Shown in pieces: positions 13,841-27,174 of a DNA stretch of 64,000 bases. Location of the stretch: positions 100,095,001-100,159,000 of the forward strand of contig NC_092333.1 of assembly GCF_046630445.1 (NCBI RefSeq), read 5' to 3'. The stretch comes from Rutidosis leptorrhynchoides (Eukaryota > Streptophyta > Magnoliopsida > Asterales > Asteraceae). The notes beneath the pieces are model-generated. The model did no database searches and had not been told where the DNA came from. It worked only from the letters and a program-made list of their open reading frames with translations. The position numbers and the translations under genes were made by a program. Each line of letters starts with the position of its first letter. The stretch's first letter is position 1.

Positions 13841-15747
13841 TCACCCGAATCCATCTTCTTCCTCACAATTCTTAAACCGACACGAACCAGACCAGATTAA
13901 CAGTTATTAATTGTTTTGACTTAGGATTGGATATAGAAACATATATTTACAACTTGCATTAGGGATTTCAAATCAACAGACACACAAAAAATTAAAACAG
14001 ACAGACACAATTACGTAAAAAAAAATATGAACTCAACGTTTGATTTTAAATTCTAGACACTTTTAAGTTGTAGTTAAAACATGAGATAGGTTCTAAATCC
14101 TCCCAGGAAACTTTTCAAACCATCAATCGATCCAAAAACTTCAAAACGAATTCGAATTTGGCTTAAGAATATTTGTTGACTTTTTTTATTCAAAAACTTT
14201 GACTCCAAAATTTGTACTAGGTATTAGGAATTGAGATATGAGACTTTGCAGAAAGTTTTAATATCAAATTACAAACACAACTGTATTTATACATTTTACA
14301 ATTGGATTTGAATTTGAGTTTTTGGTGAAAAGATGAAGGTACAGGGGAACCGACGGTTTGCCTTCTGGTTTTCTTTTTAATTTGATCAAATTGAAGCAAA
14401 TAGATGAGTGTGTAAGTTATAGTTGATGGTAAAGGGTTGAATGAATTCATTATCACTGGAATGGATCGTTATCTGATACTTTGTATGCGTCGACTTCATC
14501 AGACAAGAAGGACGAATATGAAAATAAAAAAATAAAAAAATAAAAGTTGAAAGCAATGGCTAACAAATTTTTGGAGTTGTTCAATGATTAGATACAGCTT
14601 TGTACGAATCAATAGATAGAAACAAATTAATCACTGCTTGAAAACGATTTGCAACAGAAAATTCGCCTTTATTTGTATTTATACATGTATATAATAATAT
14701 TTATACTTATATATTCGTATCTGTATTTATATATATTTATATATGTGTATTTATATCTAATATTCTGTATCTGAATGTATTTATACGTACAGCTGTAATT
14801 ATATATATATCAGTATTATTTATATATGGTTATATATCTACCTTTATAAATTTATAGCTTATAATTAATATTATCAATTAATAAATATATAGTTAATAAT
14901 AATAATTCTAATGAATGATAATTATATTATATTAACAATACAAATTAATAATAGAGTTACTAATAATACTAATGATAATAATAAAATGTTTAATAATAAT
15001 AATAATACTAATTATAATATTATTAATAATATCACAATTTATGTACATCCAATTTCATATTTGTCATAATATTATCAATACTGATATTTATTTTAATAAT
15101 AATGATGAAAGTAATAATATTATTATATCAACTTTATTTTAATTTGTTTTATATATCTATGTATACTATTACTTATGTAATATTTAATAATCATATAATA
15201 ATAACTTTTGTTGAATATTTAAAATTTATAAGTAGTACAATATCATAATACTCATATATATTTATGTATAACATCACTTTAAATTACATTTACTTATTTT
15301 TATATCTTACATATTTAATTTCTAATGTTTAAATTATATTTTAGATTTCAAAGTATTATATACATTTACATTTATATTTATGTACCTATTTATTTACAAA
15401 CAGTTGTTCGTGAATCGTCGGGCATAATCAAAGGTTAATTGATTACATGAATATAAATTCCAAATCTTTCGAGACTTAATATTACAGACTTTGCTTATCG
15501 TGTCGGAATCATATAAAGATTAAAGTTTAAATTTGATCGGAAATTCCCGGGTCATCACAAATATAGGTTCACCCGGTGGTATATTAGCAACAATGATGAT
15601 AGTTAGTATGACTAATACAATAGGAAAAATCATCCTTGTGTGAATCATATTTACAAAAAACTTTTTGAGAGTGGTAATCTGAGAAAATGAAGATTGATTT
15701 GTGAAAATGTGAAAACGGAGATGTTTATTTTATATTTAAAAAATATA

Positions 15748-15845
15748 GTCGTTGTAACGTCGTCAGTTGACGTTAACAACCGTTATGTATATATGACCGT
15801 TGTAACGTCGTTAGTTGACGTTAACGACTGTTATATACTCGTTGT
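15748..15845. repeat. Tandem duplication with an internal GTCA-GTTGACGTTAAC dyad
   Basis: The motif GTTGTAACGTCGTCAGTTGA recurs about 50 bp later with one base changed, followed both times by GTTAAC and a GTTAT. Each copy contains the palindromic core TTGACGTTAAC-like sequence. Confidence 0.6.
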
Positions 15846-16018
15846 ATTAATAATAATTTTAATAAAAGAATTTTATTAGTACAAATATGATTACTATAAA
15901 TACATTTAGTATAAATACGAAGATTAAGAGAATAAACATATTATGCATAAATAACAAATTTTAAGAATAAACATTAGTATGCATGAAATAAATAATGATT
16001 AATTGCATAAGTAATCAT

Positions 16019-16347
16019 AAATGTTAGATAACATAAGTATAAATGTTAGTGAAGTTAATAAGAGTTAAATTACAGAAATATAATTCAGGCGGTATAACCG
16101 ACCATATATAACTTAAATAACATAAATATAAATGTTAGTGAAGTTAATAAAAGTTAGATTACATAAATATAATTCATGCGGTATAACCGACCATATATAA
16201 CTTAAATAACATAAATATAAATGTTAGTGAAGTTAATAAAAGTTAGATTACATAAATATAATTCAGGCAGTATAACCGACCATATATAACTTAAATAACA
16301 TAAATATAAATGTTAGTGAAGTTAATAAAAGTTAGATTACAGAAATA
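16019..16347. repeat. 89-bp tandem repeat array (about 3.7 copies)
   Basis: GTATAACCGACCATATATAA recurs at 16092, 16181 and 16270, a constant 89-bp period, with the intervening TATAAATGTTAGTGAAGTTA also repeated. The last copy is partial. It sits in the leader between the Copia primer-site region and gag. Confidence 0.85.
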
Positions 16348-16469
16348 TAATTTTACTTATGATGATAATAATATTTACCTTATTAATAAATAATATAAGA
16401 TATCGTTAAAGAATTTCTTACCTTAATTAGTGACTTGTGCTTGTTTAGATAAACCTTAATTATACGGAG

Positions 16470-16487
16470 CACTTCGTGCTGATAACG
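16470..16487 (-). promoter_or_regulatory. Probable Copia primer-site region
   Basis: The minus strand reads CGTTATCAGCACGAAGTG immediately after the inner end of the 228-bp LTR. The position is that of a primer binding site, and similar sequence follows the 5' LTR of other plant Copia elements. It is not the standard TGGTATCAGAGC, and the tRNA was not identified. Confidence 0.4.
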
Positions 16488-16715
16488 TGTTATAGTTTAG
16501 GAGTTTATTACTACCTTTTAGGCTTGATTCTAGACTACAGACTACCAATAGATATTAAAGATGATAGAAGTGAGTATATGAAATATATTCAAGTAAGAAG
16601 TGTATCGAATGTTTACATCTCATGGGTATTTATAATACTATAATTTACTGTACGTTTATCATGCTCATTTGGATTCATATGAAATTGGCAGACACTTTTT
16701 CTGACTTTTATAACA
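16488..16715 (-). repeat. Copia 5' LTR (228 bp)
   Basis: The plus strand begins TGTTATAG and ends TTATAACA, so the LTR has inverted ends TGTTATA/TATAACA. It lies just outside the Copia leader. On the minus strand a TATA-like ATTATAAATACCC lies near 16630. The other LTR is left of the window, so a target-site duplication (expected gagta, 16716-16720) cannot be checked. Confidence 0.65.
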
Positions 16716-17002
16716 GAGTATACATTTTTAGTGATTTTTTTTATAAATATTAATTATATATTTTTTTGAGTAAACTCGTATTTCATGGTCTTAATCAAAC
16801 TTAAAACGTAATTAATTTTGCGTTTAACAAGTCAAACCAAGCTACCATATTCCTACCCGCCCAATTTTTCATTTAGTGCGTTGTAATTTTGACATCCCTT
16901 GGGTACGGTACTTATAATGAATTGAATAATCAAATACGGTATTGAGAACTTATATAAAGATGATATGAAACTTAACATTGTGCAAAAGGCCAAAAGCTAT
17001 AT
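16716..17002. other. Unassigned AT-rich sequence
   Basis: No gene, repeat or element end recognised. It is the left flank of the LINE insertion and joins 22610 if the LINE is removed. Confidence 0.4.
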
Positions 17003-17053
17003 TCATAGAGCCTTTTTTTTTTTTTTTTTGATATAATGAGAGTTTCTTATTTA

Positions 17054-19032
17054 AAGTCGATTTTGCGAAAGGCTTTGATAGTGTTAATTGGAAATATTTG
17101 CTTGATATAATGAGACTTATGGGATTTGGGGTTAAATGGCGAACGTGGATTGAGGCGTGTCTCGAATCAACCTCTGTCTCGGTACTAGTTAATGGATCCC
17201 CCACCCCGGAATTTTCACTTCAGAAGGGTATAAGGCAGGGGGACCCGCTGTCCCCGTTTTTGTTTTTAATTGCCGGAGAAGGGTTAAATTTTCTGGCAAA
17301 CGCAGCGAGTAACCTGGGACATATAAAAGGGGTAGAAATTGGGGCGGATAAAGTTCGTGTGTCACATTTACAATATGCGGACGATACGATTTTTATCGGA
17401 GAATGGGGTATGAGGAATACGTGAAATGTGATGAAGTTGTTGGAATGCTTTGAAAGATCCTCGGGATTAAAGATTAATACGGCTAAAAGTGTACTGTATG
17501 GTATTGGGGTAAACCAAAATGAAACGTTGGAAATTGCATCTCGATTAGGGTGCACTGTCCGATCTTTACCCATCACCTATTTGGGTCTTCAAGTTGGACT
17601 TAAAATGAATAAGAGTAATGATTGGAAATCGGTCGTTAAAAAATTCGAAAAGAGATTTGCGGGATGGAATTCTAGGTCTATGTCGTTCGTCGGTAGGTTG
17701 GTGCTCATTAAATCGGTTCTCTCAAGCATACCGTTGTACTACTTCTCACTCTTTCGTGCACCTTCATGTGTCATCAACCTTCTTGAGAGTATGAGACGTA
17801 AGTTCTTTTTGGGGGGGGGGGGTGGGGTGGGTCGGGCGATAACAATAAATTGGCTTGGGTTAAATGGGATGATATACTTGTACCTTATGGGGCAGGGGGA
17901 TTAAACATCGGTTCGTTAAAAGCCAAGAACTTGGCATTAGTTAGCAAATGGTGGTGGCGATTTCGGGTCGAAAATGATGCTTTTGGGGTTAAGGTCATTA
18001 AAAGTATATATGGTTGGGAAGGTGGGTTGGGATCTCTTTCATATTCACATTCATGTTTTACTTGGTCTTACATTATTAGGATTGGTTCTATGATATCCAA
18101 TTATGATGTGGATTTTAACCAATCTTTTGTGAGAGAAATTGGTAATGGTAGGGACACGCTTTTTTGGAAAGACCTTTGGCTCGGGGCACAACGTTTGAAG
18201 GATGAATTTCCAAGACTCTATTAACTAGAGTCCTCGAAAAATGCTTGTATTGGTGACAGAGTGTGCAAAGGAGATTCGGGTTTAACTTTTTTATGGCAGT
18301 GAAATCGAAATTTGTTTGGAAGAGCTCGATCATAGGTGGAACAACTTATAAATCTGCTCGGGTCGATGAGGTTTTGCTCTAATGAAGCTGACTGTTGGAA
18401 GTGGAAATTAGATACCAACGGCATATTTAAAAGTTATGTAATGGCTTCGTTGTTAGATAAAAAGTTGTTGCATAACTCCTTCCAGGCTCATGAAACAATT
18501 AGAAACAAGTTAACTCCAAAGAAAGTGGAAATCTTCGCTTGGAGATCGATAAGAAGAAGGATTCCAACCCGGGTGGAGCTCGACAAAAAATGTATAGATC
18601 TCGACTCGGACACTCGGTGAGGTGTCCTATGTGCAATGAGGATCTAGAGACGGTAAAACACGCAATCCTGTTTTGTAAGTACGCAATGGAGGTGTGGTCT
18701 CGAGTATTCCAATGGTGGCAATTGGGTAGTGTTTCGACATTTTCAATTAACGAAATCTTCAAAGACACGAGTCCATACATATCTTCAAATGGAAATGGCA
18801 TTTTATGGCAAACGGTTAAATGGGTGAGTGGATATTTGATTTGGAAGAATCGTAACCACATGGTTTTCGGTAAGAAAGCATCTCCTAGTTCGGGGATACT
18901 ACTCGAAATCCAAAGCAAAAGCTTCTAATGGATTACCAAAAGATCGACAAAATATGTCTTTTCATGGCAACAGTGGCTCGTCCAGCCTAGTCTGTGTGGT
19001 CTGGTACCTCCTCGGGCTGGGGTGGGCTGAAT
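17054..19032 (+). pseudogene. LINE ORF2 remnant: reverse transcriptase and zf-RVT
   Basis: Read in order: AKGFDSVNWKYL (start of the RT fingers), KGIRQGDPLSPFLF at about 17225-17265, and the catalytic YADD in HLQYADDTIFIGEW at about 17367-17405. Then come GLKINTAKS and YLGLQVG, the C-terminal part with SKWWWRF at about 17941-17965, and the zf-RVT domain with CPMCNEDLE...HAILFC at about 18625-18680. A normal ORF2 protein copies element RNA at a nick in the target. This copy is dead. A stop replaces Trp at 17422, the frame shifts at a G12 run (17811-17822), a TAA follows FPRLY at about 18222, and further frame changes occur near 18330 and 18590. The endonuclease domain and ORF1 are missing. Confidence 0.85.
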
Positions 19033-20894
19033 ACAATGGGCGATTGTTATCTTCGTGGGTCATAGTTCGTAGCAGGCTATTCAATAGGCTGTGTATTTAG
19101 TCGATTAGCAGATTGTGTTTTCTTGTAAAATTAGTCCACATCAAATTGTTCGTGTATGTTGTGTGAGATGTTGTACATCATATTCTTGAGCCTCATGAGG
19201 TATATATGTGTACTAGGTTTTGAGCCCGTACGTTGCACGACTACTCAAAAATCATCTTAAATGAGTCCGTTATTTTACGACGCTCGATGTTCATTTTCAG
19301 ATTATGTTTGTGGTAGCGTTTAAAGTTGGGCATATATTGAACCAATAGTTTGAAGTATAGTTAATTTCGATCAATACTCTATTTTTAGTAGGTCAGATCA
19401 GTTAGTATTTGAAATGGTAACAGGTTAAAATTGACCTTTTTTGCGATTGTTATATATATTCCTTGAATTATTGTCTAATATGATCTCAAACGGTTCTTTT
19501 TTGTGGTTTTAGTTTTTTGTGGTTTTAGACACTCTAAAATCCCACTTATAATAAAAGAGTGTAAACATTTTTCAAATACCACATTTTAGACGTACGGACC
19601 ATAATATGCACACTATGTGCCCTTAGAAATTCAAAAAAAAAAATAAATAAATAAATAAAATTCATTATGGTTAATATCACTATGAATTACCTTATATATT
19701 GTAGTCTTACTATCTTGAATGACGACTTAAAATCACCTCTATAAGATACAATGTAAAAACAATTAAATAAGAAGAATGAGTGTTGAACATATATGTATAC
19801 CACCTATTTTGTTAAACAATAGTTAGATAAGAAAGATGAGTATTATACAATAATTAGATAAATGAGGATACACTCGTTTGTTAAAAAAGATGAAGTTAAT
19901 TTTGGTTTTTTCAAGCATTTTTTTTTTTACTTTTTCATGCTTTATAATAAGATTGAGGTTAATTCAATTTATATACGGAGTATTTATTAATTAATTCTAT
20001 TTAAGTAATAATATTAAATTAATAAATATTATTTTACTCCTTAATTTTTGGATAATTATGGAAGAGATATGTGGATTTTCCACTTGATACAATTAGCTAC
20101 AATTAAGGTGCTAATGACATGTCATGTTTTCTAAACTCTATTTTATATAAATATATATAGATATAGATATGACGCTGGGATGTGTGAGTTGTTGTAGGTT
20201 TTTGAGCCCGTGCATTGCACGGATGAGTAAAAGAACCGTGTAAAATTTATTAAGTTTATCGAACAATTTTTATTGTGAGTTATAGATAGAATATACTTGG
20301 TATGATATGATTATGTTATAGATACTATGTGTAAATTGAGCTTGATGTATGTCTAAGTTGAAACATATATATTATTTTATAACCTAACTTGTGATACATA
20401 TTAATTGCATAGATATATGTACTCGTTATATTAGGTATATATACTTTATAGCCTGTGCGTTAGACGGTAAATAATATAATCGTGCAAAATTAATTGACTT
20501 TTTCAAACAAATATTTTTTAAAGTTTAAAAGCCCGTGATTTTGAAAAAATTTAAAAGTTCTTTTTAAAATCATGTTTTAATGTATTGTATGATGGTAAAA
20601 AAGATCCAAACGAAATACTCCGTAGTAGTAAACACAATAGAGTTGTTTAAAAGAGTAAAGCACCAAACTTATGCTTAAGGATTATGATACTTTTGAAGTT
20701 TTAAAAATAAATAAATAAATAAATAAAGGAGTGTGATACTTAATCGCTTTTAATGTTTAATGTTTAATGTTTAACATAGTTTGAATAAAAGAATAACTAA
20801 CCGAGTATTAATTAATTATTTAAAAGGAAGAGATATATATTATTATTAGTTTTTTTTTAGCCCATGCGTTGCACGGCAGTTGTACAAATTAATA

Positions 20895-21165
20895 CTTCGT
20901 ATTCGATAACGTTAATATTAATATTTTATCAAATATATAATACAAATACAATGAAAAAAAATCTTTTATTACTAATAATATTTGTACCGAAAATATTATT
21001 ATTGAATACTAACGTGAGCACGTGCATCAGTTTTACAACTTAATGTTCGCTAACGTTAGTATTGATTATTATTAAATGTATAATAAAATTACAATGAAAA
21101 AAAACCGTTTATTACTAATAACATTTTTATCGAAAATATTAGTATTCAATACTAATGCATAGATT
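20895..21165. repeat. Imperfect direct repeat within the Helitron block
   Basis: A roughly 130-bp unit containing ACAATGAAAAAAAA, TTTATTACTAATAA and CGAAAATATT occurs twice (near 20949 and 21091) with scattered differences. Confidence 0.6.
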
Positions 21166-21353
21166 ATGAGCCCGTTTATGTGACAGATTTTTTATTTAAA
21201 TATACAAATATAATGGCCTTTAATTATTAATGTATTAAATTTAATAAATAATAATTAAAATTTAACAACCTATCATATTAAAATTATGATAAGATATGTG
21301 TCCTTATATTTTTAATAAAATAACGAATATAAGTCCAATATAGAAATCTCTAG

Positions 21354-22145
21354 TTTAAGTTTATACCATGTTTACATATTGATAAACCCAATTTATATAT
21401 CTTTAATTTAAAATTAATACGGAATACATGTTTTTTATAATAGCGAATTTATTGAGAATTTATACTATGTCTGGCAAACGGGTCAGGTTGGGTCGGTTTG
21501 GATAACGGGTCAAAATGGTTTTGGGTTGAAATGGGTCATAGGTCAAACGTGTCAATTTTTAAACGGGTCAAAATGGGTCAGGTTGGGTCGGTTTGGGTAA
21601 CGGGTCGAAACGGGTCACAGGTCAGTTGGGTCAAATGGGTCAAATGGGTTACATCGCTTTTTTTACATTTATTACATTATTTTAGTTGTTATTATTTATT
21701 ATATACACATAAGAACTATTAATATACATAATAAATGATATAACCATGAATTCTTTCATAATTTTTTGACGGATGAAACTTTTTGTGCTTGACCCATTTG
21801 ACCCATTCACAAAACTCTTTAGACCCATTTCTATTTATTGATCTTTGAGTATTTATACCCATTAGACCCGTTCCTTCATTTTTTTTTATAGGACTCAATA
21901 GATTGGAGAGAAAGTCATTTGGTTCTTTTTTTAAGTTTTGATTTACATTGTTAGGCTTAATTTTTCTCAAAATCCAATTGACCTGAAAGCTTGACCCATT
22001 TAACCCGAATTTGAGTGTATGGGTCACAATTGCCAGGTCTAAATTATACCATGTCTCCATGTTTACATATTGATAAACCCTTGTAGATCTCTAATTTAAA
22101 ATTGATACGGAATACATGTTTTTTATAATAACGAATTTATTGATT
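21354..22145. repeat. ~100-bp direct repeats flanking a hAT-like insert
   Basis: Copy 1 (about 21354-21455) and copy 2 (about 22041-22145) share CATGTTTACATATTGATAAA and ATACGGAATACATGTTTTTT and are about 90 percent alike by eye. The hAT-like element fills the gap between them. Confidence 0.7.
21466..22041. mobile_element. hAT-like non-autonomous element with GGGTCA repeats
   Basis: Ends TATGTCTGGCAA and (reverse complement) TAGACCTGGCAA form a short inverted repeat. The 8-bp flanks atttatac (21458-21465) and aattatac (22042-22049) differ at one base. The left arm is a run of GGGTCA/GGGTCAAA heptamer-like repeats and the right arm has complementary TGACCC runs. The length and ends fit a hAT MITE. 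Reading frames inside (for example 21498-21722) come from the repeats. Confidence 0.5.
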
Positions 22146-22516
22146 AGAGATCTTATTATATATTTAAATTATTATATTGTGATTCTAAATGTAGTTAAAT
22201 AGAATATTATGAAAATTACATACCTTTAATTCAGGGAGTTATTTTAGGACGTTATTAATCCGTATTATTTAGCTCAGTTTAATTAAGAAAATGACACGTA
22301 GAATTATTTATTTCAATTTAATTGAGAAATTGACACGTGTGCAAATTTAATCCAAATTAATTGAGAAATTGACACGTAGGAGTATTAGCACGCGCTTTAT
22401 AATAATGTATAGATTTAAAAAAAAAACTACCAAAAATTGTTGAAGTGACAAGTGCCGAAATTTAATCAGGAGGTGACACGTCGGATTTATAACACACACT
22501 TTATATAATGTATAGA

Positions 22517-22556
22517 TAGATAGATGTGAAATAAAAATAATCTTTGCTTTTCAAAC

Positions 22557-22593
<37 letters not shown>

Positions 22594-22594
22594 A
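22517..22594 (+). mobile_element. LINE 3' end with poly-A tail
   Basis: The short 3' UTR remainder ends in A34 at 22558-22591, directly followed by the right target-site duplication. The long, nearly pure tail suggests that the LINE insertion is not very old. Confidence 0.65.
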
Positions 22595-22609
22595 TCATAG
22601 AGCCTTTTT

Positions 22610-22866
22610 ACGCTACATTGGAAGCCCGAGGATGATTGAGAATCACACGACGTTGTTAGATGATTTAAGTAATATATGGTGTCATCAATATTGAACATTA
22701 AACATTGTATCGGGTCTTTTAGTCGGTTTTGTTCGTGTTTTAAGTAACAATGTGTCGTTGGCGAGGTGATGGGGATAGAGACCTTATAGTTACAAACAAA
22801 ACTATATCAGATTTAAAAATCGTATAAAAATAGTCGTTACACAATACAAATACATATATACATACA
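22610..22866. other. Unassigned host sequence
   Basis: Non-repetitive to the eye, no gene recognised. It lies between the LINE and the hAT MITE, about 0.6-0.8 kb downstream of the ACC synthase stop codon. Confidence 0.4.
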
Positions 22867-23178
22867 TAGGGGCGGACCTATGAAGGGTCAGGGTGGGTCG
22901 CCCGCCCCCGGTGGATTTGCAATTTTTAGTGTAAATTTTTTTGGTTTTTCGATTTTGACCCCGGTGGAATTTTTTTTTTTTGCTCCAAACCCTTCATATT
23001 TTGTCCCCAAACCTTCATATTTTGCTCTAAAACCTTAGTATTTTGCCCAAAAATCTCTAAATTTTGCTCAAAAACCTCTATATTTTGCCTCAAAATCTCC
23101 ATATTTTGCCCCAAAAAAATCTCCACATTTAGAAAATTTTTTGCCCCCAGTAAAAAAAAATTCCTGGATCCGCCACTG
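22867..23178. mobile_element. hAT-type MITE (312 bp) with 21-bp minisatellite
   Basis: The left end is TAGGGGCGGACCTATGAA. The right end in reverse complement is CAGTGGCGGATCCAGGAA, an imperfect inverted repeat of hAT type. Both sides carry the perfect 8-bp duplication tacataca (22859-22866 and 23179-23186). The interior from about 22980 to 23120 is at least six copies of a 21-bp unit of the form TTTTGCYCMAAAMYCTYCATA. It lies 268 bp past the stop codon of the ACC synthase gene. Confidence 0.85.
22980..23120. repeat. 21-bp minisatellite inside the hAT MITE
   Basis: Units start with TTTTG(C/T) and repeat every 21 bp with drift. Because 21 is a multiple of 3, the minus strand stays open and encodes a seven-residue repeat (xGQNMEI, xRQNIEV, xEQNLEI). 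I regard this as a by-product of the DNA repeat. Confidence 0.75.
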
Positions 23179-23186
23179 TACATACA

Positions 23187-23445
23187 TGTGTAATAATAGT
23201 GTACGGCGTACTTTGCTCATATATAGTAATATCTCAATAGCTAAAAAGCAACCAAAATGATACAGACCCACAAAAGATAATTGATTAATTAAACAATATG
23301 CATTGAACATTCATTGCAAGTTGCAAAAATACATCATTACACGGTATTATGTGGCCACACTTTCAACAAATAGCCATGCCCCTGTTTACCCAAAAAGCCT
23401 AAAAAAACAGTGTTACTGTTTATTGTAGTAGTACTTGTTGTTCAC
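23187..23445. other. 3' flank of the ACC synthase gene
   Basis: Presumed 3' UTR and downstream region of the minus-strand gene. AATAAA occurs on the minus strand at 23419-23424, only about 25 nt past the stop, so a more distal signal may be the one used. No other gene seen. Confidence 0.45.
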
Positions 23446-26350
<2,905 letters not shown>

Positions 26351-26440
26351 TTGTTAGTAAAGATAATGTGAGATGAAGGATTAATGAAAATGGTTTTTAA
26401 GGTGGGAAAATTGTTTGAGAAGCTTATGAAATGGGGTTGG

Positions 26441-26450
26441 GTATATATAG
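26441..26450 (-). promoter_or_regulatory. Probable TATA box of the ACS gene
   Basis: The minus strand reads CTATATATAC about 95 nt upstream of the ATG at 26350, leaving a plausible 5' UTR of about 60 nt. A single W-box-like TTGACC on the minus strand lies at 26873-26878. WRKY factors are known to act on some ACS promoters, but one hit is weak evidence. Confidence 0.55.
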
Positions 26451-26748
26451 AATTGGATGATAATAGACTTGTTACCATGCATGAACTTTCCTTATTGTTG
26501 AAGGACTATTTTTGGAATATTAAGTAAGTTAGGGGCTACATTGGTTGAATAGTTGTCATCTCCTTTTGATTCTTCGTTTGAAACAACTAGTGGTTGATTT
26601 TTATTGGAATTATATGCATAGAAAATAGTAGCACATAGACTTTAAGTGATCATGCCAATTTCATACAAGTATACAACTAGTTCCTCTAAGTATATTACAT
26701 TAAAAAAAAAAGTTAGGATCTTTTTCGATTGAATCCCATTTGTAAATG

Positions 26749-26865
26749 GGGGATGATTCTCACACACATTTTTTGATCCTCACACAACAATTGAGCATTA
26801 TTAGAAGAGCAAAAGGTTAAAATAGGTGTGTGAGGATCAAAAAAGTGTGTGTGAGAATCATCCCC
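26749..26865. mobile_element. Near-palindromic MITE (117 bp) upstream of ACS
   Basis: The left arm starts GGGGATGATTCTCACACACA and the right arm in reverse complement starts GGGGATGATTCTCACACACA. The arms match for about 37-38 bp with one mismatch and leave a loop of about 40 bp. The flanks are aaatg on both sides (26744-26748 and 26866-26870). A 5-bp TSD does not fit the common MITE superfamilies neatly, so the class is open. It lies 399 bp upstream of the ACS start codon, in the promoter. Confidence 0.8.
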
Positions 26866-26878
26866 AAATGGAGGTCAA

Positions 26879-27049
26879 TAAAAGTGTCACATAGTTGGCA
26901 AAGATGTAACTTCGTTAGTGTATGAAACCTTAATTATATAGAAGAACATGATGACAGTTTCTTAAAGATATTTACCTATTAACATAAAACCTGTTGCAAT
27001 CGTGTATCTAGTCTTACACTATTTTACAATATTTAAATATAAAATTTGT
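26879..27049. other. Distal ACS upstream region
   Basis: AT-rich, no gene or repeat recognised. The boundary with the LINE remnant to the right is not sharp. Confidence 0.35.
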
Positions 27050-27174
27050 TTATGAATTTCTTGATAATAATAAGAGTGGGTCGTTAGGACAAGATCATAT
27101 GTACACTCTTGAGGCACACTAGCGAAAAATGGACAAGACTAGATAGATGTAGCATTAAACTCTTCCAGTGCACC
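27050..27174 (-). pseudogene. LINE 2 reverse transcriptase, 3' fragment
   Basis: The minus strand gives ALEEFNATS, a degraded serine-phenylalanine stretch and VPQECTYDLVLTTH. It continues the LINE reading that ends at 29285 on the other side of the 2.1-kb element; the duplication gcacc joins the two halves. Typical LINE RT has ALEEF.N.SGL.. after the YADD region. The frame then decays and the 3' end is not identifiable. Confidence 0.45.

Larger units (their letters stand above)
12037..15559 (-). repeat. 5' LTR of the 14.6-kb element
   Basis: 3523 bp, TG...CA ends in element orientation, with the primer site immediately outside its inner end. It lacks the MITE and the solo LTR of its partner and so preserves both empty target sites. 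Contains the (AAT)n array at 13590-13685 and the better-kept tRNA-like block. Confidence 0.88.
15565..16487 (-). other. Copia leader, right part, with tandem repeats
   Basis: Continuation of the Copia 5' leader beyond the large insertion. It holds a roughly 50-bp tandem duplication near 15748-15845 (GTTGTAACGTCGT-AGTTGACG motif), an 89-bp repeat array, and at its right end a probable primer-site region. No protein is recognisable. Confidence 0.5.
20846..22413 (-). mobile_element. Possible inner Helitron
   Basis: The minus-strand start TCTATACATTATTATAAAG at 22413, preceded by A, could pair with the hairpin CCGTGCAACGCATGGG and CTAA terminus at 20846, followed by T. All boundary rules for a Helitron are met, but pairing by proximity is an inference. 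Confidence 0.35.
19213..22516 (-). mobile_element. Helitron-like insertion, probably composite
   Basis: On the minus strand the block starts TCTATACATTATATAAAG (from 22516) and ends with a CGTGCAACGTACG hairpin followed by GGGCTCAAAACCTAG (to 19213). It lies between host A and T, as Helitrons do. Further Helitron-type ends lie inside: a second TC start at 22413, a hairpin with CTAA end at 20846, and another GCCCGTGCATTGCACGG hairpin near 20205. No RepHel protein is visible, so it is non-autonomous. Nesting of two or more Helitrons is likely, but which ends pair is uncertain. Confidence 0.55.
17018..22594 (+). mobile_element. 5'-truncated LINE (L1-type) with a Helitron inside
   Basis: A 15-bp duplication TCATAGAGCCTTTTT flanks the insertion (17003-17017 and 22595-22609), and a 34-base poly-A run (22558-22591) ends it. 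Both are hallmarks of target-primed reverse transcription. The body is ORF2 from inside the reverse transcriptase to the zf-RVT end, then 3' UTR to 19212. The UTR resumes at 22517 and leads to the poly-A tail, with a Helitron-like block between. The 5' end is truncated in the RT domain. It also shows a run of extra T and a 12-bp echo (GATATAATGAGA at 17030 and 17103). Confidence 0.75.

Noticed and set aside
16019-16347. CRISPR-like array
   Set aside because: The 89-bp units are contiguous tandem repeats without unique spacers, in a plant retrotransposon leader.
21498-21722. A Trp/Val/Gly-rich protein
   Set aside because: Produced by GGGTCA-type tandem repeats within a hAT-like element.
22926-23183. 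An 85-aa coiled-coil protein on the minus strand
   Set aside because: It lies wholly inside a hAT MITE and arises because the minisatellite period is a multiple of three.
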